Below, piece after piece: positions 46,538 to 56,247 of a DNA stretch of 64,000 nt. The notes under the pieces are model-generated. The model was not told the DNA's origin, made no database searches, and worked only from the letters and a program-made list of their open reading frames with translations. Source of the DNA: Barthelona sp. PCE (lineage: Eukaryota; Metamonada: BaSk clade); contig JAUFOR010000003.1 in NCBI GenBank assembly GCA_040285745.1, positions 496,001 to 560,000 on the forward strand, in the 5' to 3' direction. Position 1 is the first letter of the stretch. Each line of letters begins with the position of its first letter. The translations under genes were made by a program, and so were the position numbers.

Positions 46538-49096
46538 ATGCAAGAAGAATTTTTGGACTATCTGGATCTGACAGCGTCGACTGTAATTCAAGACTGTCAG
46601 GTTTTTCACAGAAAGAACGTCGATAAGGAAGTCATTGGTGAACTGTCTTCCAGACTCCTCTTTATTTTACAACAGGGGTATGAACTGTCCCAAAAGGAGA
46701 AGGAATCTCTCTTCTTCGGCCTCACAAAGGTCGTAACGGTGAAAGATCTTGAAGCTCGTCGAAATGTTGCACTTGCACTTCAGCATGTTGCCTACAAGCA
46801 TGAGCACTGGATTATGATTGTTAACAACATCATCACCGACCTTACAGGCAGCACCATGGAGCGCGTTCTTGCTCTCCGTCTTCTTGGAACAATAACAGAT
46901 GAGAGCACTCTTGTGTCCGTGGAGCGTTTTGTCCGACAGGCTTTCGGCGACTCCCGCATTGAGGTAGTTGAGACAGCGCTCTCAATGGCTATTCATTGCT
47001 TTGTTAAATTCCCAAACGTTGTTTCCGGATGGCAAGTTGAAGCAGAAGCCGCAATGAAGCGTGCTAAGAAGAAGACTGTCGCCCACCACCTCGCAATCAC
47101 CCTCTTGGTTCTCATCAGAGGAGATAACGTCTCCCGTCTTGAAGATCTGTTGAACACCATTGGTTCCCTCAAGAAGATGAAAATGCTTACTGGTCTCGGT
47201 ATCCTCCGTCAGATCGAGTCTTTATTTGAGGCTGGACTAGGCCAACACTCGAGTGTATTTCAGCAATTCATTGTTGACACGCTCAAGTCCAATTCAAAAC
47301 TGCTCATCATTGAGTGTATTCCGATCTGTCTTCGGTATTTGAGGGATAACGAGCGCTTGTTCGATGAGTGTATTCGTGAGATGTGCGATATCCTCAAATT
47401 ACGCTCTTCTCAGCAGAGCAATACACTCTTAAAGATACAGTTCCTTGAGTTGGCCATTGAGTTATCCACTGAACCTCAGTTGGGAGAAATGCTCCACAAG
47501 ACTATCCCTTTCCAGCAGCTTATGACCGACAAGAATGAACTCATCTGTGCCCTTGCGACTCTCTTTATGTTGAACACCGCTGATGTCCAGCAGATCGAAG
47601 CGTCGCGCCGCAGAGTTCCCCGCATCTTTAAGAAGAGCCCAATCCCCATCAGGCAGAAGATGCTCGATGCACTGGTTAAATCAACCGACCGTAACAACGC
47701 CCTTGCGAGCACTGCAATCAACCTCATGGCTACGATCTTTAGGGAAGAGTCTTCGAAGGAGATGAAGGGTTTCCTCGTTCACAGCGTACAGGGTGTCATC
47801 AAGCACGTGCCATCAAGCCGCATGGATGCCCTTGGTGTTATCTGTGAGTTTATTGAGGACTGTGATGTTCCTGCGCTCATCGTAGACGCTCTATCTTTTG
47901 TTGCTGAGCAGATACCACTGTTGACTCAGCCCACCCAATCCACCGTCAAGTTCCTGCTCCCCATCTTCAACAGATGTACCATCGACGTCAACAATGTGCG
48001 AGTTGCTGCTGTTCAGGCTCTTGGAGAAATTGGAGCGCGTAAGCCTGAATTTGTTCCTTATGTCGTTGCATTGCTCCGCCGCGTGACAAATGATGCAAAC
48101 GAGGAGGTGAGGGACCGAGCCCGCCTTGTACTGAGTGCTCTTCAGTCAGATCAAACCGAAATCATTGACCCACACTTCTCTGTATCCTTTGACGCAATGG
48201 AAAAAGCTGCCCGTCGCGCCATTGCTGAGGACGCTGGTTTTCTGTCCTGGGACGTCGTCAGTAACCTCGTTGAAGAAGAAGAAGAGCCGGAAGATGATGT
48301 TACAGAGCGCGAGATTGAGCAAGCAAGCAAAAAAGCTATCAACACCGAGTACATTGCTGCGCTTGAACAGCACCTTGGCGATGAGATCTCCCAGTTGGTG
48401 CACTCGTCTGAGCCTATTCTCATCACAGAGGAAGACGCTGAGTTCCCTTGTTATGTTGTCAAGCACTTCTTCCCCACATACATTGCTCTTGAGTTCAAGA
48501 TTACAAACACACTAGACGACAATATGTTGGACACTGTATACGCAATTGCCGCAGAGTGGCAGGCTGTTCCTTGCAAGGAGATATGGCCTGGAGAGACTGG
48601 TCGTTCATATGCCTTCAGGAAGATTGATGAGAGCATCATTGATTCCGAGTTTGCTATGCCCCTGCGCTTCAAACTACAGGAAGTGGACGCGGCATCCCGT
48701 ACAATTTTGAGCGAGGAGGATTACGAAGATGAGTACTCTATGGATCCGATTTTCTTTGAATTTTTAGATTTTGTGATGCCTTCAAACATCTCATCGGGTG
48801 AGTTCCAGCGCCGTAAAAAGGCACTGGATCGCTTTTCACGCACTTTTATCCTTTCGGCAGGTAACCCTGCTGATTCAATTGACTTACTATTGAGTTTATT
48901 AAACGGAAAGATTCTTCAACAGACTTCAACAGTCGTGAAGGTTGCAATGTGTTATGTTTGGATGGATAAAGAGACGGATGTGCTCGTTACTGCCCAAGCC
49001 CAACCTACAGAAAATCTCGGAGAGATTAGTTTAAGTGTCAATGTCAGTACCACAACTGCTGATATTGCTGAGAATTTATTTGCATCGATTGAGTAA
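46538..49096 (+). CDS. COPG: Coatomer gamma subunit (gamma-COP/SEC21)
   Basis: Subunit of the COPI coat F-subcomplex for Golgi-to-ER transport. The 852-residue protein starts at ATG 46538 (MQEEFLDYL, preceded by ATTCTCA); the open frame extends 54 codons upstream but without coding character. A HEAT-repeat trunk (about 1-540) is followed by an acidic hinge (EEEEEPEDDVTEREIEQ) and the appendage domain beginning near SSEPILITEEDAEFPCYVV and VVKHFFPTYIALEFKITNTL. Codons in the trunk are strongly C/G-ending, suggesting high expression. It is convergent with the DBP4 helicase gene. Confidence 0.93.
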   Translation: MQEEFLDYLDLTASTVIQDCQVFHRKNVDKEVIGELSSRLLFILQQGYELSQKEKESLFFGLTKVVTVKDLEARRNVALALQHVAYKHEHWIMIVNNIITDLTGSTMERVLALRLLGTITDESTLVSVERFVRQAFGDSRIEVVETALSMAIHCFVKFPNVVSGWQVEAEAAMKRAKKKTVAHHLAITLLVLIRGDNVSRLEDLLNTIGSLKKMKMLTGLGILRQIESLFEAGLGQHSSVFQQFIVDTLKSNSKLLIIECIPICLRYLRDNERLFDECIREMCDILKLRSSQQSNTLLKIQFLELAIELSTEPQLGEMLHKTIPFQQLMTDKNELICALATLFMLNTADVQQIEASRRRVPRIFKKSPIPIRQKMLDALVKSTDRNNALASTAINLMATIFREESSKEMKGFLVHSVQGVIKHVPSSRMDALGVICEFIEDCDVPALIVDALSFVAEQIPLLTQPTQSTVKFLLPIFNRCTIDVNNVRVAAVQALGEIGARKPEFVPYVVALLRRVTNDANEEVRDRARLVLSALQSDQTEIIDPHFSVSFDAMEKAARRAIAEDAGFLSWDVVSNLVEEEEEPEDDVTEREIEQASKKAINTEYIAALEQHLGDEISQLVHSSEPILITEEDAEFPCYVVKHFFPTYIALEFKITNTLDDNMLDTVYAIAAEWQAVPCKEIWPGETGRSYAFRKIDESIIDSEFAMPLRFKLQEVDAASRTILSEEDYEDEYSMDPIFFEFLDFVMPSNISSGEFQRRKKALDRFSRTFILSAGNPADSIDLLLSLLNGKILQQTSTVVKVAMCYVWMDKETDVLVTAQAQPTENLGEISLSVNVSTTTADIAENLFASIE

Positions 49097-49118
49097 TCGT
49101 GAATAAAAATGTGATAAT

Positions 49119-51251
49119 CTAAAACTCTGTTACTTCTTCGATGACAGCCTGTTTCTTAAATGGAATACCATCTTCTTCTTCCTTACGATCCTCTTCTTCT
49201 TCGTCCGTTAAAGGATCACCGAGAACAACAAACGGTACCTCGTCAACCTCTACCTCTCCACTACGAAGTTTATCTGCAAGTTTGCGCAGCTTCAGCATCT
49301 CCTTGGCATCAGCTTTGTCCTTAACATCAGCTTCCTTCAGTTCATTCTCAATCTGTTTCTTACGCTGAATAATCTGAGCTTCAGCTATGTATTCGTTGAA
49401 CTCTTGAGCTTCGTCCAGATCCTTCTCCTTGTTGAGACGTGCACGCATCGTTCTTGACAGCTTCTTGGGGTCAAAAACATCACCTCCAGTCTCAATCTGG
49501 TAGTTTTCTGTAACATTAAACATATCCTCAAGATCCTCTTCTTCCACGTCATCGTCGACTGGCCTGACATCGTGTTTACCTCTATTCAGCAACTTCTGAA
49601 GACGGGTCTGGCCCTTTGGTGCCTTGGTCTCAGTAACCTCAACCTCAATAGCACCTTCAGACAATTTCCAACTGCGGCTTGTGTTTTTGATAAAGCGCTC
49701 ATGGCACCTGATTCTCGGCACCTTTTCAAGGCCATATGCCTTGGCTATCTTCTCAATGTTGTAGTTTTTAAGAGTGAAAACCTCCTTATTGGGCTGCAAT
49801 GAAATTGACTTAATATAGTTCTTTAACGCAGAACGGGCAAGATCGTGGACATCTTCCTTCTTGACGAGCACAGTTCGTACGAGCTCTGCAATGTCTATCA
49901 AGCGCATAGGATTGATCTCTGTCTTTGAGATGGGGATACCGCGCTTACGCAACAGGTGGATGAAGGGAATCTCACCACGGGTAACGAGTGTCACGGCCTT
50001 ACCGCCGCGCTTATGCCTCGCTGTGCGCCCGACACGATGAATGTATGTGTCTGATGATTCGGGAACGTCGAACTGTACCACCCACTCAACGTTGGGGATG
50101 TCGACACCACGTGCACCGACATCTGTGCAGAATAGGAGAGCACGGTCGGACTCCATAAATGTCTCAGTGATACCGAACCGGCGCTGCAGCTTCTGTTTAC
50201 CATGAAGATGAAGCAATGGAATTCCGGGTCTCATTTGGCAAAAAAGCTCAAATAAGAAACGAACCTGTTTGGTTGTGGATGCAAAAACCATAATCTTTGA
50301 CCGAAGGTGGGATTTCATAAACGCAAATAGGGTCTTTATCTTATCTTCAGCATCACAGACAATAAATTTCTGAGCGAGCGACGCTGGGGTCGGATTCTCG
50401 TCCTTGGAGTGAACGCTCAACATCTCCGGCTGCTTCAGCTGGACTGCCACCAACTGCTTCAATTCTGAAGGCATAGTAGCAGAATACAACATAGTTTGAC
50501 GATGTTTAGGAAGATACGATAGAATCTCCTCAATCTGAGGTAGGAATCCCATATCCAGGCACCTGTCAGCCTCATCGATAACGAGACATCTCAGGTTATC
50601 CGTCTGGAGATGGTATGTTGTTCCCAGGTGTTCAATCATGCGGCCTGGTGTGCATATAACAATCGTTGACTGCTGAATGATCTCACGCTCGGCCTCGACG
50701 TCCTTCCCACCCGTGATGAGTGCGATTGAGAATCGATGATCGTGCCCAATCTGACGGACAACCTTAAAAACCTGTAATGCAAGTTCACGTGATGGGACAA
50801 TCACCATAGCAGAGATTCCCTCCATGGGAGACACGCGCTCGCGATACAGCAGCTCAAGAATTGGAATAACAAAAGATAGAGTCTTTCCGCTGCCTGTTCG
50901 TGCAGCTCCAATGATGTCTCGACCTGCAAGCCCGTGAATGATGCTGGCCCTCTGTATCTCTGTCATAGTACGGAATTTGGCACTGAACAGTGATTTTTGT
51001 GTGGTGGAGCTCAATGGGAGTTGAGAAAACATAATGGCTTGTGTTAAATCGCTTCCTTTCTCTGGAACGTCGTCTGTTTTCCTGATGGGCAGTGCAAGTG
51101 GCGATGTTCCGTGAGGTGGTACCTCATTATCGATTCGATGCTTCAAATATGAAATCTCCTTCAGCAAATCCTGACGAGAAGTCACTTTACTCTTGCCCCT
51201 GTGCGTATTGCGCTTGTTGTGGCTACGCTTTCTTCTGTCGTAATTCGGCAT
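49119..51251 (-). CDS. DDX10: DEAD-box RNA helicase DBP4/DDX10-like
   Basis: Nucleolar helicase needed to release U14 snoRNA and mature 18S rRNA. The 710-residue protein has all DEAD-box motifs: Q motif FRTMTEIQRASI, motif I AARTGSGKT, Ia PSRELAL, Ib CTPGRM, II IDEADRCLDMGF, III YSATM, IV KIMVFASTTKQ, V TDVGARGVD, VI HRVGRTARH. The spacing of the Q motif (MTEIQRASI), RPGIPLLHLHGKQK and KEVFTLKNYNIEKIAKAYGL place it with DBP4/DDX10 rather than DDX27. The C-terminal ~180 residues are highly charged. The N-terminus is Arg/Lys-rich (NLS). Confidence 0.9.
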   Translation of the reverse strand: MPNYDRRKRSHNKRNTHRGKSKVTSRQDLLKEISYLKHRIDNEVPPHGTSPLALPIRKTDDVPEKGSDLTQAIMFSQLPLSSTTQKSLFSAKFRTMTEIQRASIIHGLAGRDIIGAARTGSGKTLSFVIPILELLYRERVSPMEGISAMVIVPSRELALQVFKVVRQIGHDHRFSIALITGGKDVEAEREIIQQSTIVICTPGRMIEHLGTTYHLQTDNLRCLVIDEADRCLDMGFLPQIEEILSYLPKHRQTMLYSATMPSELKQLVAVQLKQPEMLSVHSKDENPTPASLAQKFIVCDAEDKIKTLFAFMKSHLRSKIMVFASTTKQVRFLFELFCQMRPGIPLLHLHGKQKLQRRFGITETFMESDRALLFCTDVGARGVDIPNVEWVVQFDVPESSDTYIHRVGRTARHKRGGKAVTLVTRGEIPFIHLLRKRGIPISKTEINPMRLIDIAELVRTVLVKKEDVHDLARSALKNYIKSISLQPNKEVFTLKNYNIEKIAKAYGLEKVPRIRCHERFIKNTSRSWKLSEGAIEVEVTETKAPKGQTRLQKLLNRGKHDVRPVDDDVEEEDLEDMFNVTENYQIETGGDVFDPKKLSRTMRARLNKEKDLDEAQEFNEYIAEAQIIQRKKQIENELKEADVKDKADAKEMLKLRKLADKLRSGEVEVDEVPFVVLGDPLTDEEEEDRKEEEDGIPFKKQAVIEEVTEF

Positions 51252-51577
51252 TTCGTTGAAAGGATCAAAATAGCAAAAGCGATATTCTGGAGGGTACTTT
51301 GTACTGCAGATGCTAATTAAACTTCACTGCACGAGGACATATCCAGCTAGAAAATGGACTGGCTACACTAAGATGAAACGAATAACATCGTTTCAGAATA
51401 CTCAAATAACAACATATTCGCCTGACAAAACACAGTTACAGACACGAACAGCATCATAAAATAGTCCTACGGATAGGTGACTTGCAATTACTCTTCTATC
51501 TCATCTTACAAGAGGTATTACCTTAACATCGCCGTTTCTCTTCCAGATACACCAATTTAACCAAACATTAATATAAA
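51252..51577. promoter_or_regulatory. Divergent promoter region (DBP4 / selenophosphate synthetase)
   Basis: A 326-bp spacer between two divergent starts. TTTCAACGAA precedes the minus-strand ATG at 51251. A short segment with AGATGAA and CCTGAC could be mistaken for snoRNA boxes; I do not claim one. No other feature seen. Confidence 0.4.
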
Positions 51578-52681
51578 ATGAGCATTCCTACCGACTTTAA
51601 GTTATCAAAATACACTGCCCGTAAAGGCTGCTTCTGCAAAGTGCAACAAGAGGACCTCCTTGGCTTCCTCAAGCACGTTTCCGATGAGGATATTGGGCAA
51701 ACTGACTGTAGTATTCAGCCCACCAAATTTGAGGATGTTTTTCAGGTAACAAGCATTGATTTCTTCACCCCTGTGGTGGACAATGTTTATTTACAGGGCC
51801 GTATTGCCATAGCAAATGTTCTGAGCGATATCTACTCACTGGGTATTACCGACCTCACGACCGTCGTTATGGTTCTGTGTCTCTGCCCTGACTGGGATAA
51901 GGACCTTCTTGACGTCGTCGCCGGTACCCTCATGCGTGGTTTCAGCGATGGTGCCAAGTTAGGTGGAGTTCCTGTTGACGGAGGCCAAACCACATATTCC
52001 CCATGGCCTATGATTGGCGGTACCGTCATGTCTGTCTCTCACAAATCAGAGATCATCAACGGAACACATGCAAGTGTTGGAGACGTTGTTATACTGACCA
52101 AACCTTTAGGTACACAGCCTTTGGCCAACGCTATGCAATGGTTATGGCAACAAGAAGAATCTGAGCACCGCCGCGAGCTGGTTGCCAGTCTCGGTATGAC
52201 TCGGGAAGAGATCGAAACCAACGTTGCAAGAAGCGGAAAATGGATGGCCATGTTGAACAAGACCGCAGCTGAAATGATGCATCATGCTGATGCTGTAGCT
52301 GCCACAGATATCACTGGCTTTGGTCTCCTGAACCACGCTACCAACCTCATGAAAACAATGCAGCCTGGCACATTAATGAAAATAGATAGAGTTCCTTGTA
52401 TGCCTGGTGCTATCGAGGTTACTCAGCGTTCAGGTTTCTTCAAACTATTACAAGGCAAGGCAGCCGAGACCAGTGGCGGCCTCCTTGTTATTTTACCTGC
52501 TTCCAAAGTTGAATCCGCTCTTGATTATTTCCAGGAGAAAGAGGGTTATTGTCCTTGGGTTGTTGGTCAAATCGTCGAGGAAGGACAATACCCATGGCTC
52601 GAGGAGGGACGTCGTGCTGGACTAGCCACAGATGTCGAGTTCTTTTCAGCTGATGCTGAACCAAAAGTGGATCTCGAATAA
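51578..52681 (+). CDS. SPS: Selenophosphate synthetase, Cys-type
   Basis: ATP-dependent enzyme (SelD/SPS) that makes selenophosphate for selenocysteine or selenouridine. The 367-residue protein has TARKGCFCKV at the N-terminal active loop, where the residue corresponding to Sec/Cys is Cys (CFCKV; most homologues read UGCKV or CGCKI). Other family elements are TSIDFFTPVVDN, GRIAIANVLSDIYSLGI, VDGGQT, TKPLGTQ, ATDITGFGLL and ETSGGLL. Since it appears complete with Lys and the Gly-rich ATP-binding segments, activity is likely. Its presence implies that this organism uses selenium. Confidence 0.92.
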   Translation: MSIPTDFKLSKYTARKGCFCKVQQEDLLGFLKHVSDEDIGQTDCSIQPTKFEDVFQVTSIDFFTPVVDNVYLQGRIAIANVLSDIYSLGITDLTTVVMVLCLCPDWDKDLLDVVAGTLMRGFSDGAKLGGVPVDGGQTTYSPWPMIGGTVMSVSHKSEIINGTHASVGDVVILTKPLGTQPLANAMQWLWQQEESEHRRELVASLGMTREEIETNVARSGKWMAMLNKTAAEMMHHADAVAATDITGFGLLNHATNLMKTMQPGTLMKIDRVPCMPGAIEVTQRSGFFKLLQGKAAETSGGLLVILPASKVESALDYFQEKEGYCPWVVGQIVEEGQYPWLEEGRRAGLATDVEFFSADAEPKVDLE

Positions 52682-52816
52682 TTTTTAGGGTAATTGAAAC
52701 TATTACATTATTTAATCTTCATCTATCCAGGCCAATGAGAACAGTAAGCACAGTTAGCTGCAGAGAATAAAAATGAACTTGCTTTCTATTATCATTCCCA
52801 TTTCAACTAAAGCTAA

Positions 52817-53177
52817 ATGACAGAAGTTAACACTAGCATCCCTGAAGAACCCATGACACCCAATGTCGTTGTTCAACAACCTCTCTCTTATAACGAAGCA
52901 GAGCAAGTATTTTTTCCAGCTTTCATGGCTCATATAAGTATAAACTCATATTTAGCAGCAGATCGAGGCACAACAGGCAGCCTTACTAAAGAACAGATAC
53001 GGCAACAAACTCAAGGCCAATCCATTGGCCCGTCATCTACGAAAATCTCAAAAACGATTCGATTCTGCAGATTTTTTTTCCAACCAACACCGTACAGTTA
53101 ACACAGTACCATACCAGCCTGCCCAACCTGCTCAAACGACTATTGTTGAGCAGCCCAATGAAGCAAACGGTAATTAA
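52817..53177 (+). CDS. Endosulfine/ARPP-19 family PP2A-B55 inhibitor (one intron)
   Basis: A 103-residue protein in two exons, 52817-52906 and 52956-53177. Removing a 49-nt intron joins YNEAEQ to QQIEAQQAALLKNRYGNKLK. The central motif, KRFDSADFF, is the endosulfine FDSGDY element in which Ser is phosphorylated by Greatwall kinase to make a PP2A-B55 inhibitor. The preceding LKANPLARHLRKSQ aligns with the KLPSK...KLQKGQK region of ENSA/Igo. Without splicing the protein runs into a stop soon after the donor. The tail is Gln/Pro-rich (VPYQPAQPAQ). It is divergent at GDY, reading ADF, so the exact interaction is inferred. Confidence 0.82.
52907..52955 (+). other. Spliceosomal intron, 49 nt
   Basis: Donor GTATTT, acceptor AACTCATATTTAG, phase 0. 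Splicing restores the endosulfine frame. The end string CTCATATTTAG matches the CTNAYATTTAG consensus seen at the other two introns in the window. Confidence 0.88.
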
Positions 53178-53445
53178 GTCCTCATACTTCCATAGTTTGA
53201 TTGTATTTGAACTTTAGGTAGTTTGAGACATGTGTATTTATTCTTTTATACGGATTCATTAGCGATGTAACGCTTGTAGCATGAAGTTTTTGTTTCATTC
53301 AGTAAAATATTCTTCATTTAGTGATACATAACGTTAGGTGTGTCCAGAAAACATCTATATTTATCATTGATGATCCATAAAAACCATCAAATATAAAAAG
53401 TTGTTTTCCATTTGTCCTTTCTTTTCACCACATTTTCACAATAAG

Positions 53446-54696
53446 ATGGGGCACACTGCTTTTCTTCACAACATACCAGCATCATTTGGGGAGCCATATC
53501 TTCTTCATTTGTTAAGTTTGTTTTCTTCTTTCGAGCAATGGACTGCTCTCCCACTAATATCTCCTGTAAACGGGAACTGTGTGTTCTCGAGTGTCTATGA
53601 AGGCTTTGTATCATTCACCACACAACAGGGTGTCACACAAATTCACAGGTTGCTCAATAACTTCATGATTGATGGTCGCAGCCTGAAAGTCAATATTGAC
53701 AACGCAGTACAGAGTGATACTGAGACGAAACAGAACGATGCACGTGTAGAAACAGCGATTAAGCGTCTCTTTAAACAGAGAAGGGAATCACATTTCTCCC
53801 TTTCGACAACCACAGATCTTATTCGAACTGAACTGGTCGAGACAACTGATCTTACTGAGTACGAGGTATGGATGCTCAGGAACTGTCACATACAATTACA
53901 AAAATTACACATGCAACGCATCACAGGAAAACTGCGCAAACATCAGGAGCAAGAGTCTTTTGAGGCAAATATCCTTGAAAAGGTGGCTCGGATGCGTCAA
54001 GAGCGAGAGTGGGCTGTTAACGAGCACGGACCTGGTCTTCGGAGAGAGAAAGAAAAGAAAATGAGAAGGAGGAGGACCGCACTGATGGAGCAGATCATCC
54101 GTGACGGAAACATTGCGCTAGAGGTGATGCATCACGTGGAAGGGCTGTTTGCAAACACATCAGACCAGAGTGTTTTCGAAAACATGCATATTGCTATGAG
54201 TATTGTCAACGAGACACTTTTACTCGACGGTAAGGTTGTTAGTAACGTACATTGCATGTCAGCAGACCCGGATCCGGCCAGGTGTCGCCCGTTTGAGCTA
54301 AAAAAAGTACCTCTCTATGGTACAGATGAAGATGTTCTTTATAAGTTGATCGATCTGATACCCATAAGTAGGAAGGCTCTATATGAGATTGAGTGTGTGA
54401 AAACGGTACTAAATACGTTTGATGTTGAAGGTGTGTTGATGGAGAGTTTAAGTCAAAACATTCTTCCGATTGCAGAGGATAAAACGGAAAATGTGATAGA
54501 ATTTGTTGTACGAGAGCTCTTTGAGCGCTTTTCAAGCAACACGAACAGCTGCTGCATTGCACTAGATATGGAGAAAGCTCTTTCTTCTGATTTGTTAGAA
54601 TTGGAGACTGCAAAAAAAGTTGTTATTCAGTTATGGAGACATTTGGTATTCCTGCAATTAATTAGTGAGTATAAGCAGATTGATGATAAGCAGTAG
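53446..54696 (+). CDS. RBM25-like splicing factor (RRM + PWI)
   Basis: A 416-residue protein. The N-terminal domain has an RRM-like layout (AFLHNIPASFGEPYLLHLLS, then FVSFTTQQGVTQIHRLLN and SLKVNIDNA). The middle is charged and helical (QRRESHF... MRQEREWAV). The C-terminal ~110 residues match a PWI domain (IEFVVRELFERFSSNT, then KKVVIQLWRHLVFLQL, equal to the K-x-L-W-R-x-L-I-x-E motif). RBM25/SNU71 has this RRM-charged-PWI order. RBM25 is a U1 snRNP-associated splicing factor; given the tiny introns here, an SNU71-like constitutive role is plausible. The start is ATG 53446; TCACAATAAG precedes it. Confidence 0.78.
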   Translation: MGHTAFLHNIPASFGEPYLLHLLSLFSSFEQWTALPLISPVNGNCVFSSVYEGFVSFTTQQGVTQIHRLLNNFMIDGRSLKVNIDNAVQSDTETKQNDARVETAIKRLFKQRRESHFSLSTTTDLIRTELVETTDLTEYEVWMLRNCHIQLQKLHMQRITGKLRKHQEQESFEANILEKVARMRQEREWAVNEHGPGLRREKEKKMRRRRTALMEQIIRDGNIALEVMHHVEGLFANTSDQSVFENMHIAMSIVNETLLLDGKVVSNVHCMSADPDPARCRPFELKKVPLYGTDEDVLYKLIDLIPISRKALYEIECVKTVLNTFDVEGVLMESLSQNILPIAEDKTENVIEFVVRELFERFSSNTNSCCIALDMEKALSSDLLELETAKKVVIQLWRHLVFLQLISEYKQIDDKQ

Positions 54697-55836
54697 TTAC
54701 ATGAGCAGTACACAAGAATATATATTTGAAGAAGAACATTACACAAAGTAAATTTCATATTTATTGATACTGGCTGTATTAGTCACATGTTTTGAACAAA
54801 ACATGTTTACAGTTTGGAAAAATGGAAATGTAGTAAAATTCAAGTTTCAAAAAAAAAATTTCGACATAATTACATTTTCTATGGAATTCATTCAATTATT
54901 AAACTTTAATTATGTATGATAAAACAAATATCACTAATAATATTCCACAAAAGCTCAAAAAAAAAAAATATCAGAAAACTAGTATCATGGTCTTGATTTT
55001 TATGGTGTATGCACTATTTTTTTTTTACAACTGTAAAGATTTTTAATACCTCCTTAATGTTTTTATTCGTTGAACAATCAAAGTTATTTCTCAGCGCTTA
55101 AACAAAATAGAAATCTTATTTTAATGCTTGAAGATGTAATTAATGTTTAAATACGTTTTAAAGCAAAAATATTGTATGAGAATAAAAATTAATGCAAACA
55201 TGCAAAATTTTTTTTCCTGCAAAACATCTTTTTTGATTTTTACTACATATCAGCAGATGTATAATATCAATAAATGTCTATCAAAAATCCCAAGAACATG
55301 TATTTATCTCTTTTAAATAAACCTGCATAATTTGTTTTAGTTTTATTCCTTTTAATAAATATTAAGTGTGTATTAGCCCATTAATAAGACCGCATTTCCT
55401 CATTTTTCAACCACAATGGAGCACTTAAGAGGTATGGTTAGGTTATACTCGATACAGGTACTTTTAATGTGTACTTTGGGAGCTTAATGAATTCATAATG
55501 TTGAACATTGCAGGGAATAAATAGAATCATGTTATGATTTTAATGATTGCAGCATTTTTTCTAAACAATGAAGAGTTTTTTATGTTTGTAAGTTTTATAC
55601 ATTGAATTATATTCCGTATTGTACTTATTGGACAGTTTTGATATTTATGATAAAGAACAAAGATAAGGAAGCATAACGTAATGTTGAGTTTCTTTGTAAA
55701 TAGCTTATCCTAATATTTTTAGTGTTTTATTTAAGATAATTTTGTCTTATTTTCGGTTAAATTCAGCTGAGCACATCTTACATATGTAGTTGTAGCTTTT
55801 ACTATGATTTTTTGTTTTCTTTTTCTTTTCAACATT
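54697..55836. other. 1.1-kb AT-rich gene-free spacer
   Basis: The longest gene-free stretch of the window, dominated by A/T runs (poly-T and poly-A of 7-9 bases) with stops in all frames. It contains a perfect 10-2-10 palindrome (separately listed). No transcript or repeat family is recognised. Such an AT-rich region could be a replication-origin or matrix-attachment type element, but there is no direct evidence. Confidence 0.5.
54785..54806. repeat. Perfect palindrome, 10-bp arms
   Basis: Arms ACATGTTTTG and CAAAACATGT separated by AA. It is located in the AT-rich spacer about 1 kb before the AT-hook/HTH gene. It could be a dimeric protein-binding site or a hairpin. Confidence 0.6.
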
Positions 55837-56247
55837 ATGCCACCTAAGAATTCTGCCAGTAGCACAACTCCCAAAAAAAGAGGCAGACCCCGTCTTGAAA
55901 TTGATATGAATGATGTTGTACAAAGAATGAGAAAAGGTGAGACTCAAGAGGAAATTGCGGCTGCAGCGAACTGTTCCCCATCGACTATTAAGAGCAGACG
56001 TGATGAATTGATTCCTAAACAAGAAGATAAACTTAATATGGAGAGAGGTCGTGGTTACAGGCAGGGTAAAAGAGAAGGAAGAATTGAGGGACAAAACTCT
56101 GTTAGTACCTCTCCTGCTCCCGCAAAAAGAAAATCTGCTCCAAGAAGAACAACTACCAAAAAATCAGCAACTGCAAAAAAATCCGCCCCAAAAAGATCAA
56201 CTAACAGAAGAACTACAACTGCAAAAAGAAAAACCACCAAAAAATAA
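55837..56247 (+). CDS. AT-hook + HTH DNA-binding protein with histone-H1-like tail
   Basis: A 136-residue basic protein (MPPKNSASSTTPKKRGRPR). It has an AT-hook (KKRGRPR), a helix-turn-helix of the resolvase/Fis-like kind (GETQEEIAAAANCSPSTIKS), a charged helix (KLNMERGRGYRQGKREGR) and a Lys/Ala/Ser/Thr tail with KSA/KSAPK repeats like linker histones (KSAPRRTTTKKSATAKK). Such a combination suggests a minor-groove chromatin protein that binds specific AT-rich sites. It is the paralogue of the module at 60780-61097: both share KRGRP, then about 18 residues, then an EEIA/KEIA HTH and a (Y)REGxREG end. TCAACATT precedes the ATG. It stands 112 bp from the start of the giant protein gene. Confidence 0.75.
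   Translation: MPPKNSASSTTPKKRGRPRLEIDMNDVVQRMRKGETQEEIAAAANCSPSTIKSRRDELIPKQEDKLNMERGRGYRQGKREGRIEGQNSVSTSPAPAKRKSAPRRTTTKKSATAKKSAPKRSTNRRTTTAKRKTTKK

Noticed and set aside
51350-51430. AGATGAA and CCTGAC as box C and D of a snoRNA
   Set aside because: Box C is imperfect and there is no terminal stem pairing; spacing alone is weak evidence.
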